Source: Bog-473 sp963807675 (GTDB taxonomy: Bacteria; Actinomycetota; Acidimicrobiia; Acidimicrobiales; RAAP-2). From it: a stretch of 64,000 nt of DNA. The position numbers and the translations under genes are program-made. Under the pieces are notes generated by a model. It was not told where the DNA came from. It saw only the letters and a program-made list of their open reading frames with translations, and ran no database searches. The stretch spans positions 124,001 to 188,000 of the forward strand of contig CAWECP010000006.1 of assembly GCA_963807675.1 (NCBI GenBank), read 5' to 3'. Below are positions 31,831-43,467 of the stretch, piece by piece. Numbering within the stretch: the first letter of the stretch is position 1; each line of letters begins with the position of its first letter.

Positions 31831-32910
31831 GTGAGCGTCCGGCACCTGGAGCTGTTCGACTTCCGCATCTTCCGTGCCACGCTGGTAGCGCCCGAGCCCG
31901 AGGGCACCACGGTCATCACCGGCGCCAACGGCACCGGGAAGACCAGCGTGCTCGAGGCGGTGGCGTACCTGGGGACGCGCCGCTCGTTCCGGGGCGCCCC
32001 GCCCGAAGCCATGGTGCGCACCGGCGCCGACCGCGCCGTCATCCGGATGGAGCTGCGGGCGGAGTCCGGACCGACCGCGGTCGACGCCGAGATCGTGCCC
32101 GAGGGTCGCGGCCGCACCCGGGTCAACGGCAAGGCGGTCACGGCGCGCAAGGACCTGGCCAACGCCGCCCCGTGCACCGTCTTCTGCCCCGAGGACCTCA
32201 CCATCGTGAGCGGCGGGCCACGGGCGCGGCGTGACCTGCTCGACGACGCCCTGGCCCTGCTGGACCCCGAGGGGGCGCGGGCGGCCGACGAGACGGAGCG
32301 GGTGCTGCGCCAGCGGGGGGCGCTGTTGCGCCAGTCCGGCGGACGGGCCAACGACGTCGTCGTCTCCACGCTCGACGTGTGGGATCAGCGCCTGGCCGAC
32401 GCCGGCAAGGTCCTGGTGGCGGCGCGCGAGTGCCTGGTCGGGGATCTGGGCCCGCTGGTGGCATCCGCCTACGGCCGCCTGGCCGGCGAGACGGGGGAAC
32501 CCGTGGTGGCGCAGCGCTACGCGCGCAGCTGGAGCGGTGACCTGGCCGACGCCCTGGCGGCCAGCCGGCGTGACGACCTGCGCCGGGGCGTGAACACCGT
32601 GGGCCCGCACCGTGACGACCTGGTCCTGGACCTCGACGGGCGGGAGGCCCGCACGCACGCCTCCCAGGGCGAGCAGCGGTGCCTGGCGCTCGCCCTGCGG
32701 CTCGGCGTGCACGAGCTCGTCCGGACGCGCACGCCGCTGCGGCCCACGCTCCTCCTCGACGACGTGTTCTCCGAGCTCGACCCGGCCCGCAGTCGGGCCC
32801 TGGTGGCCCAGCTGCCGCCCGGCCAGTCCCTCCTCACGACGGCCGCCCCACTGCCCGAGGGGATCGAGGTGGCCCGGGTGGTCCCGGTGACCGACCTGGT
32901 GGGGGCGTGA
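31831..32910 (+). CDS. recF: DNA replication/repair protein RecF
   Basis: SMC-like ATPase that helps load RecA at gaps. 359 residues from GTG at 31831. Walker A GANGTGKTS at 31-39, signature SQGEQRCLALALRL, Walker B PTLLLDDVFSELD. The stop overlaps the start of the next gene (GTGA). Confidence 0.95.
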   Translation: MSVRHLELFDFRIFRATLVAPEPEGTTVITGANGTGKTSVLEAVAYLGTRRSFRGAPPEAMVRTGADRAVIRMELRAESGPTAVDAEIVPEGRGRTRVNGKAVTARKDLANAAPCTVFCPEDLTIVSGGPRARRDLLDDALALLDPEGARAADETERVLRQRGALLRQSGGRANDVVVSTLDVWDQRLADAGKVLVAARECLVGDLGPLVASAYGRLAGETGEPVVAQRYARSWSGDLADALAASRRDDLRRGVNTVGPHRDDLVLDLDGREARTHASQGEQRCLALALRLGVHELVRTRTPLRPTLLLDDVFSELDPARSRALVAQLPPGQSLLTTAAPLPEGIEVARVVPVTDLVGA

Positions 32911-33218
32911 GGGACCGGACCGGCGACGGCCCCCGGCCGGTGGGTGCGTCGCTGCCGCGGTTGCTGGGCCGCCTGGGCGCCCCGGCCAGCACGGCCACCA
33001 TGGAGGCGGTCTTCGCCCGCTGGGACGAGGTGGTGGGCGTGGAACTGGGGGAGCATCTCCGCCCCCTGCGCGTCGACGGCCACGCGCTCGTCGTCGCGGC
33101 CGATCACCCCGTCTGGGCCACCCGGGCACGCCTCGAATCCGGCCGCATTCTGGCCCAGGTCCAGGCTCTCGGACAGAGCCCGGTCGAGCGCCTGGACGTG
33201 GTGGTCGAACGGCCGTAG
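32907..33218 (+). CDS. dciA: DUF721 family protein (DciA-like helicase loader/operator)
   Basis: 103 residues from GTG at 32907, overlapping the recF stop by four bases. The segment RWDEVVGVELGEHLRPLRVDG and VVAADHPVWATRARL match the DUF721 domain. DciA-type proteins assist DnaB loading in bacteria lacking DnaC, and Actinobacteria encode one between recF and gyrB. Short form without the N-terminal extension seen in mycobacteria. Confidence 0.88.
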   Translation: MRDRTGDGPRPVGASLPRLLGRLGAPASTATMEAVFARWDEVVGVELGEHLRPLRVDGHALVVAADHPVWATRARLESGRILAQVQALGQSPVERLDVVVERP

Positions 33219-33372
33219 GCGGCACAGTCGGAGGCCCATTTCCGACCGTTCAAGAATGCCGAAACGACACGGCTGTCGGGTAGAATGGTGCGTTCGCATC
33301 GAAGGGCCGGAGGTGCATCGACCGGGGATTCGATACGCACCACGAAGACCGTAGTTTTGAAAGGGCGCGCCT

Positions 33373-35336
<1,964 letters not shown>

Positions 35337-35361
35337 GCGAGCGGACGGGGAGTAGGAGAAC

Positions 35362-37893
35362 ATGCCAGGTCAGTCGACACGCGGCTCGGGACGCGGGGGA
35401 GGGGGCCGCGGGTCCGCCGGCTCCGGCGACGGCGGAACGACGCCCCCGGCAGAGCCGCCCGTCAGCGGGTCCATTGAGCCGATCGAGATCCAAGAGGAGA
35501 TGGAGCGCTCGTTCCTCGAGTACTCCATGTCGGTCATCGTGGCCCGGGCGTTGCCCGACGTGCGCGACGGGCTCAAGCCGGTGCACCGCCGGATCCTCTA
35601 CTCCATGTTCGACAACGGGTTGCGGCCCGACCGGCCGCACAACAAGTGCGCCAAGGTCGTCGGCGAGGTCATGGGGACGTACCACCCCCATGGTGACTCG
35701 GCCATCTACGAGGCCCTCGCCCGCATGGTGCAGGAGTTCTCCCTCCGCTACCCGCTGATCGACGGGCACGGCAGCTTCGGCGGGCGCGGACCCGACGACG
35801 GGGCCGCGGCCATGCGCTACACGGAGTGCCGCCTGGCGCCGCTCGCCCTCGAGCTGATGGCCGACATCGACGAGGAGACCGTCGACATGCAGGCCAACTA
35901 CGACGGTTCGGCGCTCGAGCCTGTCGTGTTGCCCGGCCGGTTCCCCAACCTGCTCGTCAACGGGTCGCAGGGCATTGCGGTCGGCATGGCCACCAACGTG
36001 CCGCCGCACAACATGGGCGAGGTCATCGACGCCGCCATCCACGTCCTGCATCACCCCGAGGCCACGCCTGACGACCTCATGCAGTTCGTCAAAGGCCCCG
36101 ACTTTCCTACGGGCGCGCTGATCCTCGGGCGCCAGGGCATCCTCGACGCTTACCGGACCGGGCGCGGGTCGATCAAGATGCGCGCCGTCGCCGAGATCGA
36201 GGAGGGCCGCGTCGGCGACCGCATCGTCGTGACCGAGCTGCCCTACCAGACCTCGGTCGAGGTGATTGAGCAGAAGATCACCGAGCTCGTGCGCTCCGGC
36301 GACCTCGACGGCATCAGCGAGCTGCGCAATGCGTCGGCCAACCAGCAGCCACGCCTCGTCATTGAGCTCAAGCGCGACGCCAACGCCAACGTGGTCCTGA
36401 ACAACCTGTTCAAGCAGACGCCGCTGCAGACGAGCTTCGGCGTCAACATGCTGGCCCTCGTGGACAGCGTGCCGCGCACGCTCAACCTGGCGCAGGCGCT
36501 CTCGTACTACGTCGACCACCAGATCGAGGTCATCACCCGGCGTTCCCAGTTCCGCCTCGACAAGGCGCGCAGCCGGGCCCACATCGTCGAGGGCCTGTTG
36601 CGGGCCATCGACATGCTCGACGCCGTCATCGCCACCATCCGCGCCTCGGCGGACCGGCCGGAGGCCCGGACGGCGCTGATGGCCGAGCCCTTCTCCTTCA
36701 CCGAGGTGCAGGCCACCCACATCCTCGACATGACGCTGGGCCGGCTGACCCGCCTCGGCCGTAGCGAGCTCGAGCAGGAGATGGCCGAGCTGCTGGCCGC
36801 CATCGCCGAGCTGGAGGCGATCCTGTCGGACGACGGGAAGCTGCGCGGCGTCATCGAGACCGAAATGACGGCCATCCGCGACAAGTTCGACAACCCACGG
36901 CGCAGCGTCGTCACCCACGACCCGGGCGAGATGGGAGTCGAAGACCTCATCGACGACGAGGACATCGTCGTGACCATGACGCGCGCCGGCTACATCAAGT
37001 CGGTGGCTGCCGCCGCCTTCCGGACGCAGGGCCGCGGCGGCCGCGGCGTGCAAGGCGCCCGGCTGAAGGAAGAGGACCTGGTCAGCCAGGTCGTGCACAC
37101 CTCGGCCCACGCCTACCTGCTGCTCTTCTCCAACCAGGGCAAGGTCTACCGGCTGCGCGGCCACGAGATCCCGATGAAGGACCGCACGGCCCGGGGCACG
37201 GCGGCGGTGAACCTCGTGCCGCTGGCGCCCAACGAGTCCATCACCGCCATCATCGCCACCCGCGAGTTCTCGCCCGACCAGTTCCTGGTCTTCGCCACGG
37301 CCCACGGGCAGGTCAAGAAGACGGCCATGAGCGAGTACGACAAGTCACGGCGCGAGGGCTTCATCGCCATCAACCTGCGCGACGGCGACGAGCTGGTGCG
37401 CGTGGTGGCGACGTCGGGCCACGACGACCTCTTCGAAGTCACACGCAACGGCATGACCATCCGTTTCAACGAGGAGGACGTGCGGGCGATGGGCCGCGAC
37501 GCCGCCGGCGTGCGCGGCATCCGGCTCCGCCAGGGTGACACCGTCGTTTCTTGTGACGTGGCCGCCGACGACACCGACATCCTCATCGTGACGGACGCCG
37601 GCTACGGGAAGCGCACCAAGCTCGAGCGCTTCAACCGCCAGACCCGCGGCGGCCAGGGTGTGCGCGGCATCCGGCTCACCGGAACCAGGGGGTTCGTGGT
37701 CGCCGCGTTCATGATCGCGCTGGACGAGGAGATCCTGCTCGTCTCCTCCGGCGGGGTCGTCATCCGGACGGAGGCCCGGGAGATCGCCTCGCAGGGCCGC
37801 GACGCCACGGGGGTGCGGGTCATGAACCTCGACGAGGGCCAGACCGTGGCCGCGGTCGCCCGCGTCAACGCCGAGGCGGAAGAGGGCGACTGA
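35362..37893 (+). CDS. gyrA: DNA gyrase subunit A
   Basis: Cuts and rejoins DNA in the gyrase reaction. 843 residues. After a Gly-rich N-terminal tail of about 35 residues come DGLKPVHRRILYSM and the quinolone-determining region HPHGDSAIYEALARM, with Ser and Glu at the positions equivalent to E. coli 83 and 87. The catalytic Tyr is in AAMRYTECRLA. The C-terminal wrapping domain holds the GyrA box as QGRGGRGVQG. Intact, no intein. Confidence 0.97.
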   Translation: MPGQSTRGSGRGGGGRGSAGSGDGGTTPPAEPPVSGSIEPIEIQEEMERSFLEYSMSVIVARALPDVRDGLKPVHRRILYSMFDNGLRPDRPHNKCAKVVGEVMGTYHPHGDSAIYEALARMVQEFSLRYPLIDGHGSFGGRGPDDGAAAMRYTECRLAPLALELMADIDEETVDMQANYDGSALEPVVLPGRFPNLLVNGSQGIAVGMATNVPPHNMGEVIDAAIHVLHHPEATPDDLMQFVKGPDFPTGALILGRQGILDAYRTGRGSIKMRAVAEIEEGRVGDRIVVTELPYQTSVEVIEQKITELVRSGDLDGISELRNASANQQPRLVIELKRDANANVVLNNLFKQTPLQTSFGVNMLALVDSVPRTLNLAQALSYYVDHQIEVITRRSQFRLDKARSRAHIVEGLLRAIDMLDAVIATIRASADRPEARTALMAEPFSFTEVQATHILDMTLGRLTRLGRSELEQEMAELLAAIAELEAILSDDGKLRGVIETEMTAIRDKFDNPRRSVVTHDPGEMGVEDLIDDEDIVVTMTRAGYIKSVAAAAFRTQGRGGRGVQGARLKEEDLVSQVVHTSAHAYLLLFSNQGKVYRLRGHEIPMKDRTARGTAAVNLVPLAPNESITAIIATREFSPDQFLVFATAHGQVKKTAMSEYDKSRREGFIAINLRDGDELVRVVATSGHDDLFEVTRNGMTIRFNEEDVRAMGRDAAGVRGIRLRQGDTVVSCDVAADDTDILIVTDAGYGKRTKLERFNRQTRGGQGVRGIRLTGTRGFVVAAFMIALDEEILLVSSGGVVIRTEAREIASQGRDATGVRVMNLDEGQTVAAVARVNAEAEEGD

Positions 37894-37906
37894 GCCCGGT
37901 GCGGCG

Positions 37907-38587
37907 CTAGAAGAAGCGGATCGCCGAAATGGGCCAGACGCGCATCTCGACCTTGCCCACGATGAGCGACTTGTTGATCGGCCCCCAGTAGCGGCTGTCG
38001 CACGAATCGGTGCGGTTGTCACCCATCACGAAGTAGTCCTTGGCCGGCACCCGGTAGGGCGTGGCCAGGCTGTAGGGCGTGGTGGGGGGCCCCGGCGTGG
38101 TGACCCCCTGCTCGGCGCGGGGCAGCCACGACTCGTCCAGTTTCCGGCCGTCGACGTAGACGTAGCCCCCGGACAAGGAGATGGTGTCGCCCGGCAGGCC
38201 GATGACCCGCTTGACGAGATCGTTGACAGGGGGCCCACCACAGTTCTCGGCAGCCGGCCGTGCGAAGACGACGATGTCGCCGCGGTCGATGCCGTGCAGG
38301 TGGTAGCTCAGCTTGTTGACCAGGATGCGGTCGCCGATCTGCAGCGTCGGTTCCATGGACCCGGACGGGATGAAGAAGGTCTGGACGACGAAGGCGCGCA
38401 GGAGCACGGCGACCAGGACGGCCACCACGACGACGATGATCCCCTCGCGGAGCCAGTGGCTGGCCGACGGGGGTGCGGGCGGCGCCGGGTCGGGCGCTGC
38501 CACCTCGGGGGGTGCCGCTCCTGCGCCCACGCCGCCACCGGTGGGCTCGTCGACGACGAGCGCCGGGTCGTTCGATTCGGGCGTCAC
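37907..38587 (-). CDS. lepB: Signal peptidase I
   Basis: Membrane serine protease that removes signal peptides. 226 residues: Pro-rich cytoplasmic tail, one membrane helix (IIVVVVAVLVAVLLRAF), then IPSGSMEPTL with catalytic Ser77 and LVKRVIGLPGD with Lys126; box E is MGDNRTDSCDSR. Convergent with gyrA across 13 bases. Exported substrates here would include the DUF6049-type protein. Confidence 0.94.
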   Translation of the reverse strand: MTPESNDPALVVDEPTGGGVGAGAAPPEVAAPDPAPPAPPSASHWLREGIIVVVVAVLVAVLLRAFVVQTFFIPSGSMEPTLQIGDRILVNKLSYHLHGIDRGDIVVFARPAAENCGGPPVNDLVKRVIGLPGDTISLSGGYVYVDGRKLDESWLPRAEQGVTTPGPPTTPYSLATPYRVPAKDYFVMGDNRTDSCDSRYWGPINKSLIVGKVEMRVWPISAIRFF

Positions 38588-38625
38588 CGCAGGCAGGCTA
38601 GACGGCCGAGGCGGGTGTGGGGGGC

Positions 38626-40353
38626 TCAGGCGGGCGCCGGGACGACCGATGCAGTGTCCCGGCCCGAGCGGAGCAGCGTGCCCGGCAGCGCCCCGGTGGG
38701 AGCACCGTCGCGCACCGTCTCCACGCCGTTGACCAACACCCGCACGACACCGTGTGACCCGGCGTAGAGCCGCGGGGTGTCCCCGGGCAGGTCGTGCACG
38801 AGGCGGGCCGGTTCCGACCCGACCTCGGCCGGGTCGAAGACGACGAGGTCGGCGGCGTAGCCCTCGCGCACGAGACCCCGGTCACGCAGGCCGAAGAGCT
38901 GGGCCGGCTGGGCGGTCATCATGTGCACCGCCGCCTCGACGGGCACCAGCCTGCGTCCGCGCAGGCAGTCCCCGAGGAACGCCGTGGGGTAGTTGGACCC
39001 GCACATGCGGTCGAGGTGGGCCCCGGCGTCCGAGCCGCCGACCATGGCGCGCGGGTCGTTCCAGATGTCGGCCCGCATGACCCAGGTGCCTTCGTCACCG
39101 TCGTCGGTGTTGGGCCACAGGACCGTGCGCAGGTCGTCGGCCAGCACGACGTCGAGCAGCGTGTCGAACGGGGCCGTGCCGCGCTCGGCGGCGACGTCGG
39201 CGACGCGCCGGAACGCGCAGCCCTCGTTGGCGGGCGAGTAGGTGTCGCCGATCACGTAGGTCCCCCAGTGGGAGAGGCCGCGGAAGACGCCGGCCTCCTT
39301 GCTGCGGGCGCGCTCGTCGAGCTGGGCGCGCACGGCCGGGTCGGCGAGCTGCCGCATGCGCTCGGCCTCGGGCAGGCCCATCACCTCGCCCCAGCCCGGG
39401 ATGAGGAAGAGGGCGCAATGGGTGCGGAAGCTCATGTTCATGGGGACGAGTGTGGGCATGGTGAGGGCGACGATGCGCCCGCCGGCGGCGGCGGCGGTGG
39501 TGGAGGCCGACAGCTGATGCTCGATGCGCTCGCCGGAGCGGGCGTCGACGGTCAGGACGTTCCAGTTGAGGGGCCGCTGCGCCGTGACGCTCATGGTCGT
39601 CATGAGGTCGATCTCCTCGGGACTGAACGAGTCCAGGCAGCCGTTGGTGATGTACTCGAGCGTCGTCCCCTCGTGCGCCTCCACCACCTCGCAGAAGGCG
39701 AGCATTTCGCGGCGGTCGGCGTGCCTCGAGGTGATGGGGCGCCCCTCACCGTCGGAGTGCGTGCGCGACTGGGAGGAGGAGAAGCCGAGCCCGCCCGCCT
39801 CCAGCGACTCGGCGAGCAGTTCCCGCATGGCGGAGATCTCCTCGTCGGTGGCCACCTCTTCGGAGTGCGCCGCGCCCATGACCTTGCGACGGAGCGCACA
39901 GTGGCCGACCAGGAAGCCGGCGTTGACGCCCAGCCGGCCGTCCAGGGCGTCGAGGTACTCGGCAAAGGTGGACCAGGTCCAGGGCACGCCCTGCTCCAGG
40001 GCGGCCAGCGGCATGCCCTCCACCTTGGCCATCATGCGGCGGATGTAGTCGGCGTCCTCGGCGTTGAGCGGGGCCAGGGTGAAGCCGCAGTTCCCGCCGA
40101 TCACCGTGGTGACGCCGTGCACGTTCGACGGCGAGGCGGAGGGGTCCCAGAACAGCTGGGCGTCGTAGTGCGTGTGCGGGTCGACGACGCCGGGCATCAC
40201 GGTCAACCCCGTGGCGTCGAACTCGGTCGCCGCATCCTCGTCCACCTCACCGACGACCGCGATGCGGCCGTCCCGGATGCCGACGTCAGCCGGGCGCCCC
40301 GGCAGACCCGAGCCGTCGATGAGCGTGCCGGATCGGATGACGTAGTCGAGCAT
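38626..40353 (-). CDS. N-acyl-D-amino-acid deacylase/amidohydrolase family 3
   Basis: 575 residues from ATG 40353 with GGAGG five bases upstream. Urease-superfamily hydrolase: VVDPHTHYDAQ (metal-binding His-x-His), NCGFTLAP with the bridging Cys typical of D-aminoacylases, GHCALRRKVMG, and VGGSDAGAHLDRM near the C-terminal metal Asp. Members act on N-acyl-D-amino acids or dihydropyrimidine-like amides; substrate not determinable. It stands alone between lepB and a coiled-coil gene, both on the same strand. Confidence 0.88.
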   Translation of the reverse strand: MLDYVIRSGTLIDGSGLPGRPADVGIRDGRIAVVGEVDEDAATEFDATGLTVMPGVVDPHTHYDAQLFWDPSASPSNVHGVTTVIGGNCGFTLAPLNAEDADYIRRMMAKVEGMPLAALEQGVPWTWSTFAEYLDALDGRLGVNAGFLVGHCALRRKVMGAAHSEEVATDEEISAMRELLAESLEAGGLGFSSSQSRTHSDGEGRPITSRHADRREMLAFCEVVEAHEGTTLEYITNGCLDSFSPEEIDLMTTMSVTAQRPLNWNVLTVDARSGERIEHQLSASTTAAAAGGRIVALTMPTLVPMNMSFRTHCALFLIPGWGEVMGLPEAERMRQLADPAVRAQLDERARSKEAGVFRGLSHWGTYVIGDTYSPANEGCAFRRVADVAAERGTAPFDTLLDVVLADDLRTVLWPNTDDGDEGTWVMRADIWNDPRAMVGGSDAGAHLDRMCGSNYPTAFLGDCLRGRRLVPVEAAVHMMTAQPAQLFGLRDRGLVREGYAADLVVFDPAEVGSEPARLVHDLPGDTPRLYAGSHGVVRVLVNGVETVRDGAPTGALPGTLLRSGRDTASVVPAPA

Positions 40354-40447
40354 GGGACCTCCGGAGTCGTGCGCCGGGTGCCGGCGCAGAATCTGACGAC
40401 CCGTCAGCTTACCGTCGGGCCGGGACCGCCCCTCGTGCGGGCGTCCG

Positions 40448-41052
40448 TCAGCCGAGCCAGTCGCGGGCGGGGACCCGGCCGTCTTTGTACTGCCGGACGA
40501 TGGCGGCACGGATCTCCTGCAGCCGGACCTCGACCGCTTCCTGACGCTCGGCCAGGTCGTTCAGCTGGGTCTCGAGTTCGGCCAGCACCCGCGTCACCTC
40601 CTCACGAGAGGAGAGATCGGCGTGCGCCATTTCCTGGTGGGCCGCCATGAGCCCGTCCGAACGGCCGAAGATCTGCTCATCGACCCGCGCCGGGTCGGGC
40701 TCCACCTCGTCGGGGGCCGACCACCCGGCGCCCCATGCCCGCGTCGTCATGAGCGAGGGGAGGTCGTCGACCACCGCCTGCTGGTGAGGCGCGGCCAGGC
40801 AGTGGCGCAGGATCCCGACGTCCGCCGCCAGCACGCCGCGGCGTAGACGAGCGAATCGAGCGCGACCGTCAGGTCGTCGCGCCAGGCCCGGATCGGGTCC
40901 GACGCGCGCGCACGCTCGACGTGGGCCGACTCCTCGAGGACCTGGTCGATGTCGGCCAGGAAGATCGGGCTCTCGTCATCCGCCCAGGCGCCGAACTCGT
41001 CGCTCGGGCCGGTCTCGTCGTGCCCGGGCACCGAAGCATGCGCTGACGACAC
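40448..41052 (-). CDS. Uncharacterised coiled-coil protein (frameshifted in this sequence)
   Basis: Two frames form one likely gene. 40747-41052 encodes the N terminus (SDEFGAWADDESPIFLADID, then VERARASDPIRAW), and 40448-about 40834 encodes the rest. Restoring one G at 40832-40836 (GCGTG to GCGGTG on the minus strand) joins VYAA to VLAADVGILRHC without a stop, giving about 201 residues. The C-terminal half (REEVTRVLAELETQLNDLAE onwards) is a clear heptad coiled coil. No family recognised; no signal or membrane helix. Confidence 0.65.
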
Positions 41053-41278
41053 GAGATCGCTCCCCCTCTCGTTCCTCGGGAGCCCTGTGAGAGGATCCTC
41101 GCTCCGTCCTATTTAGCACGGCCGGCGCGCCTCGTGGCGGGCAATCCGCCGCTCGCCATGTGCCGGCATCGACGCGGCGGAGGACATCCTGTGGAAAAGC
41201 TGTTCGTACCTGCGAAACCCCCGTGTCCGCAGCTTCGTCCCCAAGTCATCCACAGCCTGTGCCCGACGATGTCCCCAC
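41053..41278. promoter_or_regulatory. Intergenic region with DnaA-box-like sites
   Basis: 226 bases between divergent genes. TGTGGAAAA (41190-41198, complement TTTTCCACA) fits the relaxed DnaA consensus TTWTNCACA, and TCATCCACA (41246-41254) has one mismatch to TTATCCACA. The promoter of the DCD gene should also lie here. No gene seen. Confidence 0.5.
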
Positions 41279-42484
41279 ATGGGTCCTTTCGGATCGCCGC
41301 GGCACGTGCTTTGCTCTGAGCGTGTCCACGCCGCCGTGTCGCGTGCCGTGCTGAACCTCCCCACGAGCTCCGAGGGCGTGCTGCCCGGGCAGCACCTCGA
41401 GCGCGCCATTCGGGCGGGCTACATCGATGCCGGCCGGTTCAAGATCCCGGAGGCCAACGTCCAACCGGCCAGCCTCGACCTGCGCCTGGGCGAACGGGCC
41501 CTACGCATCCGCTGCAGCTTCCTGCCGGGCGCCGACTCGGTGGAGCGCAAGCTCAAGGACTACATCCTCGCCGAGATCGATCTGCGCGGCGACGGCGCCA
41601 TGCTCGAGGCGCGCTGCCCGTACCTCATTGAGCTGAAGGAGCGCCTCGATCTGCCGGCCGGGCTGCGCGGCAAGGCCAACCCCAAGAGCTCCACCGGGCG
41701 CATCGACGTCTTCACGCGCGTCATCACCGACTACAGCGATCGGTTCGACGAGATCGCGCCGGGCTACAGCGGTCCCCTCTACCTGGAGGTGGTGCCGCTG
41801 TCGTTCGCCGTGCGCGTCCGCGAGGACCTGACGCTCAACCAGCTGCGCCTCGCCGTCGGTCGACCCTGGCTGAGTGACGACGAGGTCCGCCGGACACACC
41901 TCGATGTGCCGATCCTCTACCGGAAAGGGGATCCGGTCCCGGTGGACGACTTGGTGCTGTCGCACGGTCTGTTTCTCGGGCTCGACCTGCGCGGGGACGA
42001 GGGGGGTCAGGTTGGCTACAGCACGCGCGACAGCGCGCCGTTGCTCGACCTGACGACGGGGGTGGCGTCCGACCCGGCCCCGTTCTGGGATCCCGTCTTC
42101 CGTGAGGAGGGCGACCGGCTGGTGCTCTCACCGAAGCGATTCTATCTCCTGATGTCGGACGAGGCGGTGTGCATCCCACCCGACCTGGCCGCGGAGATGA
42201 CGGCCTACGACCCCACCAGCGGCGAGCTGCGCACGCACTACGCGGGCTTCTTCGACCCGGGGTTCGGCTTCGACCCGGCTGGGGCCTTCCGGGGCTCACG
42301 GGCCGCGCTCGAGGTTCGAGCGCACGACGTGCCCTTCATGGTCGAGAACGGCCAGGCCGTGTGCAAGCTGACGTTCGAACGGATGCTCGAGGAACCGACG
42401 GCCCTGTACGGAACGGGCATCGGCTCGTCGTACCAGCAGCAAGAAGAGACGCTGAGTCGCTATTTCCGCCGCTCCCACGGATAG
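41279..42484 (+). CDS. Two-domain 2'-deoxycytidine 5'-triphosphate deaminase (DCD)
   Basis: Deaminates dCTP to dUTP for thymidylate synthesis. 401 residues from ATG 41279; in-frame GTGs at 41336 and 41348 are plausible and would trim a poorly conserved start. Two tandem dUTPase-like halves: the first contains ANPKSSTGRIDVFTRVITDY, the second LMSDEAVCIPPDLAAEM and HYAGFFDPGFG. This long DCD form is best known from Alphaproteobacteria; the usual actinobacterial Dcd is about 190 residues. No ribosome site stands out. Confidence 0.85.
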   Translation: MGPFGSPRHVLCSERVHAAVSRAVLNLPTSSEGVLPGQHLERAIRAGYIDAGRFKIPEANVQPASLDLRLGERALRIRCSFLPGADSVERKLKDYILAEIDLRGDGAMLEARCPYLIELKERLDLPAGLRGKANPKSSTGRIDVFTRVITDYSDRFDEIAPGYSGPLYLEVVPLSFAVRVREDLTLNQLRLAVGRPWLSDDEVRRTHLDVPILYRKGDPVPVDDLVLSHGLFLGLDLRGDEGGQVGYSTRDSAPLLDLTTGVASDPAPFWDPVFREEGDRLVLSPKRFYLLMSDEAVCIPPDLAAEMTAYDPTSGELRTHYAGFFDPGFGFDPAGAFRGSRAALEVRAHDVPFMVENGQAVCKLTFERMLEEPTALYGTGIGSSYQQQEETLSRYFRRSHG

Positions 42485-42486
42485 CA

Positions 42487-42514
42487 CCCCACCCCGCGGG
42501 GCGTGGCGGTGGGG
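42487..42514 (+). terminator. Possible hairpin terminator after the DCD gene
   Basis: CCCCACC (42487-42493) can pair with GGTGGGG (42508-42514), enclosing a CCCCGCGGGG palindrome. It starts three bases after the DCD stop. No T-run follows, so termination is only a possibility. Confidence 0.35.
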
Positions 42515-42618
42515 AAGCCCGGACAACTTCGTAGGCAATGGCCATTGCAGCAGTAAGTCGGGGGCCGTCCGGTCGTTTCCCAGGGTGGGACGGATCCGAC
42601 GGAGCGGAGGAGGGATCG

Positions 42619-43467
42619 ATGTCCGACCATGACGTGGGGATTTCGAATCTGGAGGAGCTTTTTCTGTCGCGGGAGTTCGGGCACTCGGAGGAGATCGAGG
42701 GCCCGACGTGGCTCGATGAGCTCTGGCTCGCCGCGGCGTTCGACCCGGGAGCCCTCACCGAGCCGGGTCCGCTCGAGGAAGTGTTCCTTTCGCGCGACTT
42801 CGGACACCCCCTGGCCGAGGACGATGAGGAGACCCCCGTCGGTCCCGACGGTCCGGGTGCCACGGTGCTGGCCTTCACCCCCCGGGATGGTTCCGCGCGG
42901 CAGCGGGCCGTCGCGGCCCTCAGCGGCGTGGCCGCCACCGTGCTCGTGGTGGCCGGTGTGGCCTCGGGGAGCGGCCACCCCAACTCGCCCAGCGTCACCC
43001 AGGCACAGGCGCCGGCGGCGGCCGGGCATCGGAGTGACTCCGCACCGGCGTCCTCCGCGCCATCGGCGCTCCCGAGCACGACGCCGACGCCTTCGGCAAA
43101 CGACCTGGGGAGCCAGCCCGCTGTCCTGACGAGCGCCACGGTGTCTGTCCCACAGCTCGCGGTCGCGGCTCAGCCGGGCACGCCCGTCACCGTCGCCCCG
43201 ACGGCGCCGGCCACCGGAACGGGCGGAGCACCGGCACCGGCACCGGCACCGACCCCGGCGCCACCACCGCCGACGACCACCGATCCCCTCAACGCCGTCC
43301 TCGTGGTCGCCGGCAACACCGTGGCGACGGCCGGCACGACCGTGACCACCACCGCCAGCCAGGTCGGTGCCGCCGTCCCCCCGGCGTCGTCGCTCACCAG
43401 CGTTCTCGGTGGCGTCGGGGCGACCGTTTCGGGCCTCGGGCAGATGTTCGCGTCGAGCTCGGTCTGA
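42619..43467 (+). CDS. Single-pass membrane protein with LEE(L/V)F-FGH motifs, paralogue 1
   Basis: 282 residues from ATG 42619, with AGGAGGGATCG directly upstream. The cytoplasmic N-terminal part has two copies of a motif, LEELFLSREFGH (about residues 13-24) and LEEVFLSRDFGH (about 54-65). A membrane helix (VAALSGVAATVLVVAGVASG, about 97-116) is followed by a Pro/Thr/Ala-rich outer region and a hydrophobic C-terminal stretch. The neighbour at 43704 shares the motif and layout. I know no family for it. The acidic paired motif before a membrane helix recalls membrane-anchored regulators, but function is unknown. Confidence 0.75.
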   Translation: MSDHDVGISNLEELFLSREFGHSEEIEGPTWLDELWLAAAFDPGALTEPGPLEEVFLSRDFGHPLAEDDEETPVGPDGPGATVLAFTPRDGSARQRAVAALSGVAATVLVVAGVASGSGHPNSPSVTQAQAPAAAGHRSDSAPASSAPSALPSTTPTPSANDLGSQPAVLTSATVSVPQLAVAAQPGTPVTVAPTAPATGTGGAPAPAPAPTPAPPPPTTTDPLNAVLVVAGNTVATAGTTVTTTASQVGAAVPPASSLTSVLGGVGATVSGLGQMFASSSV

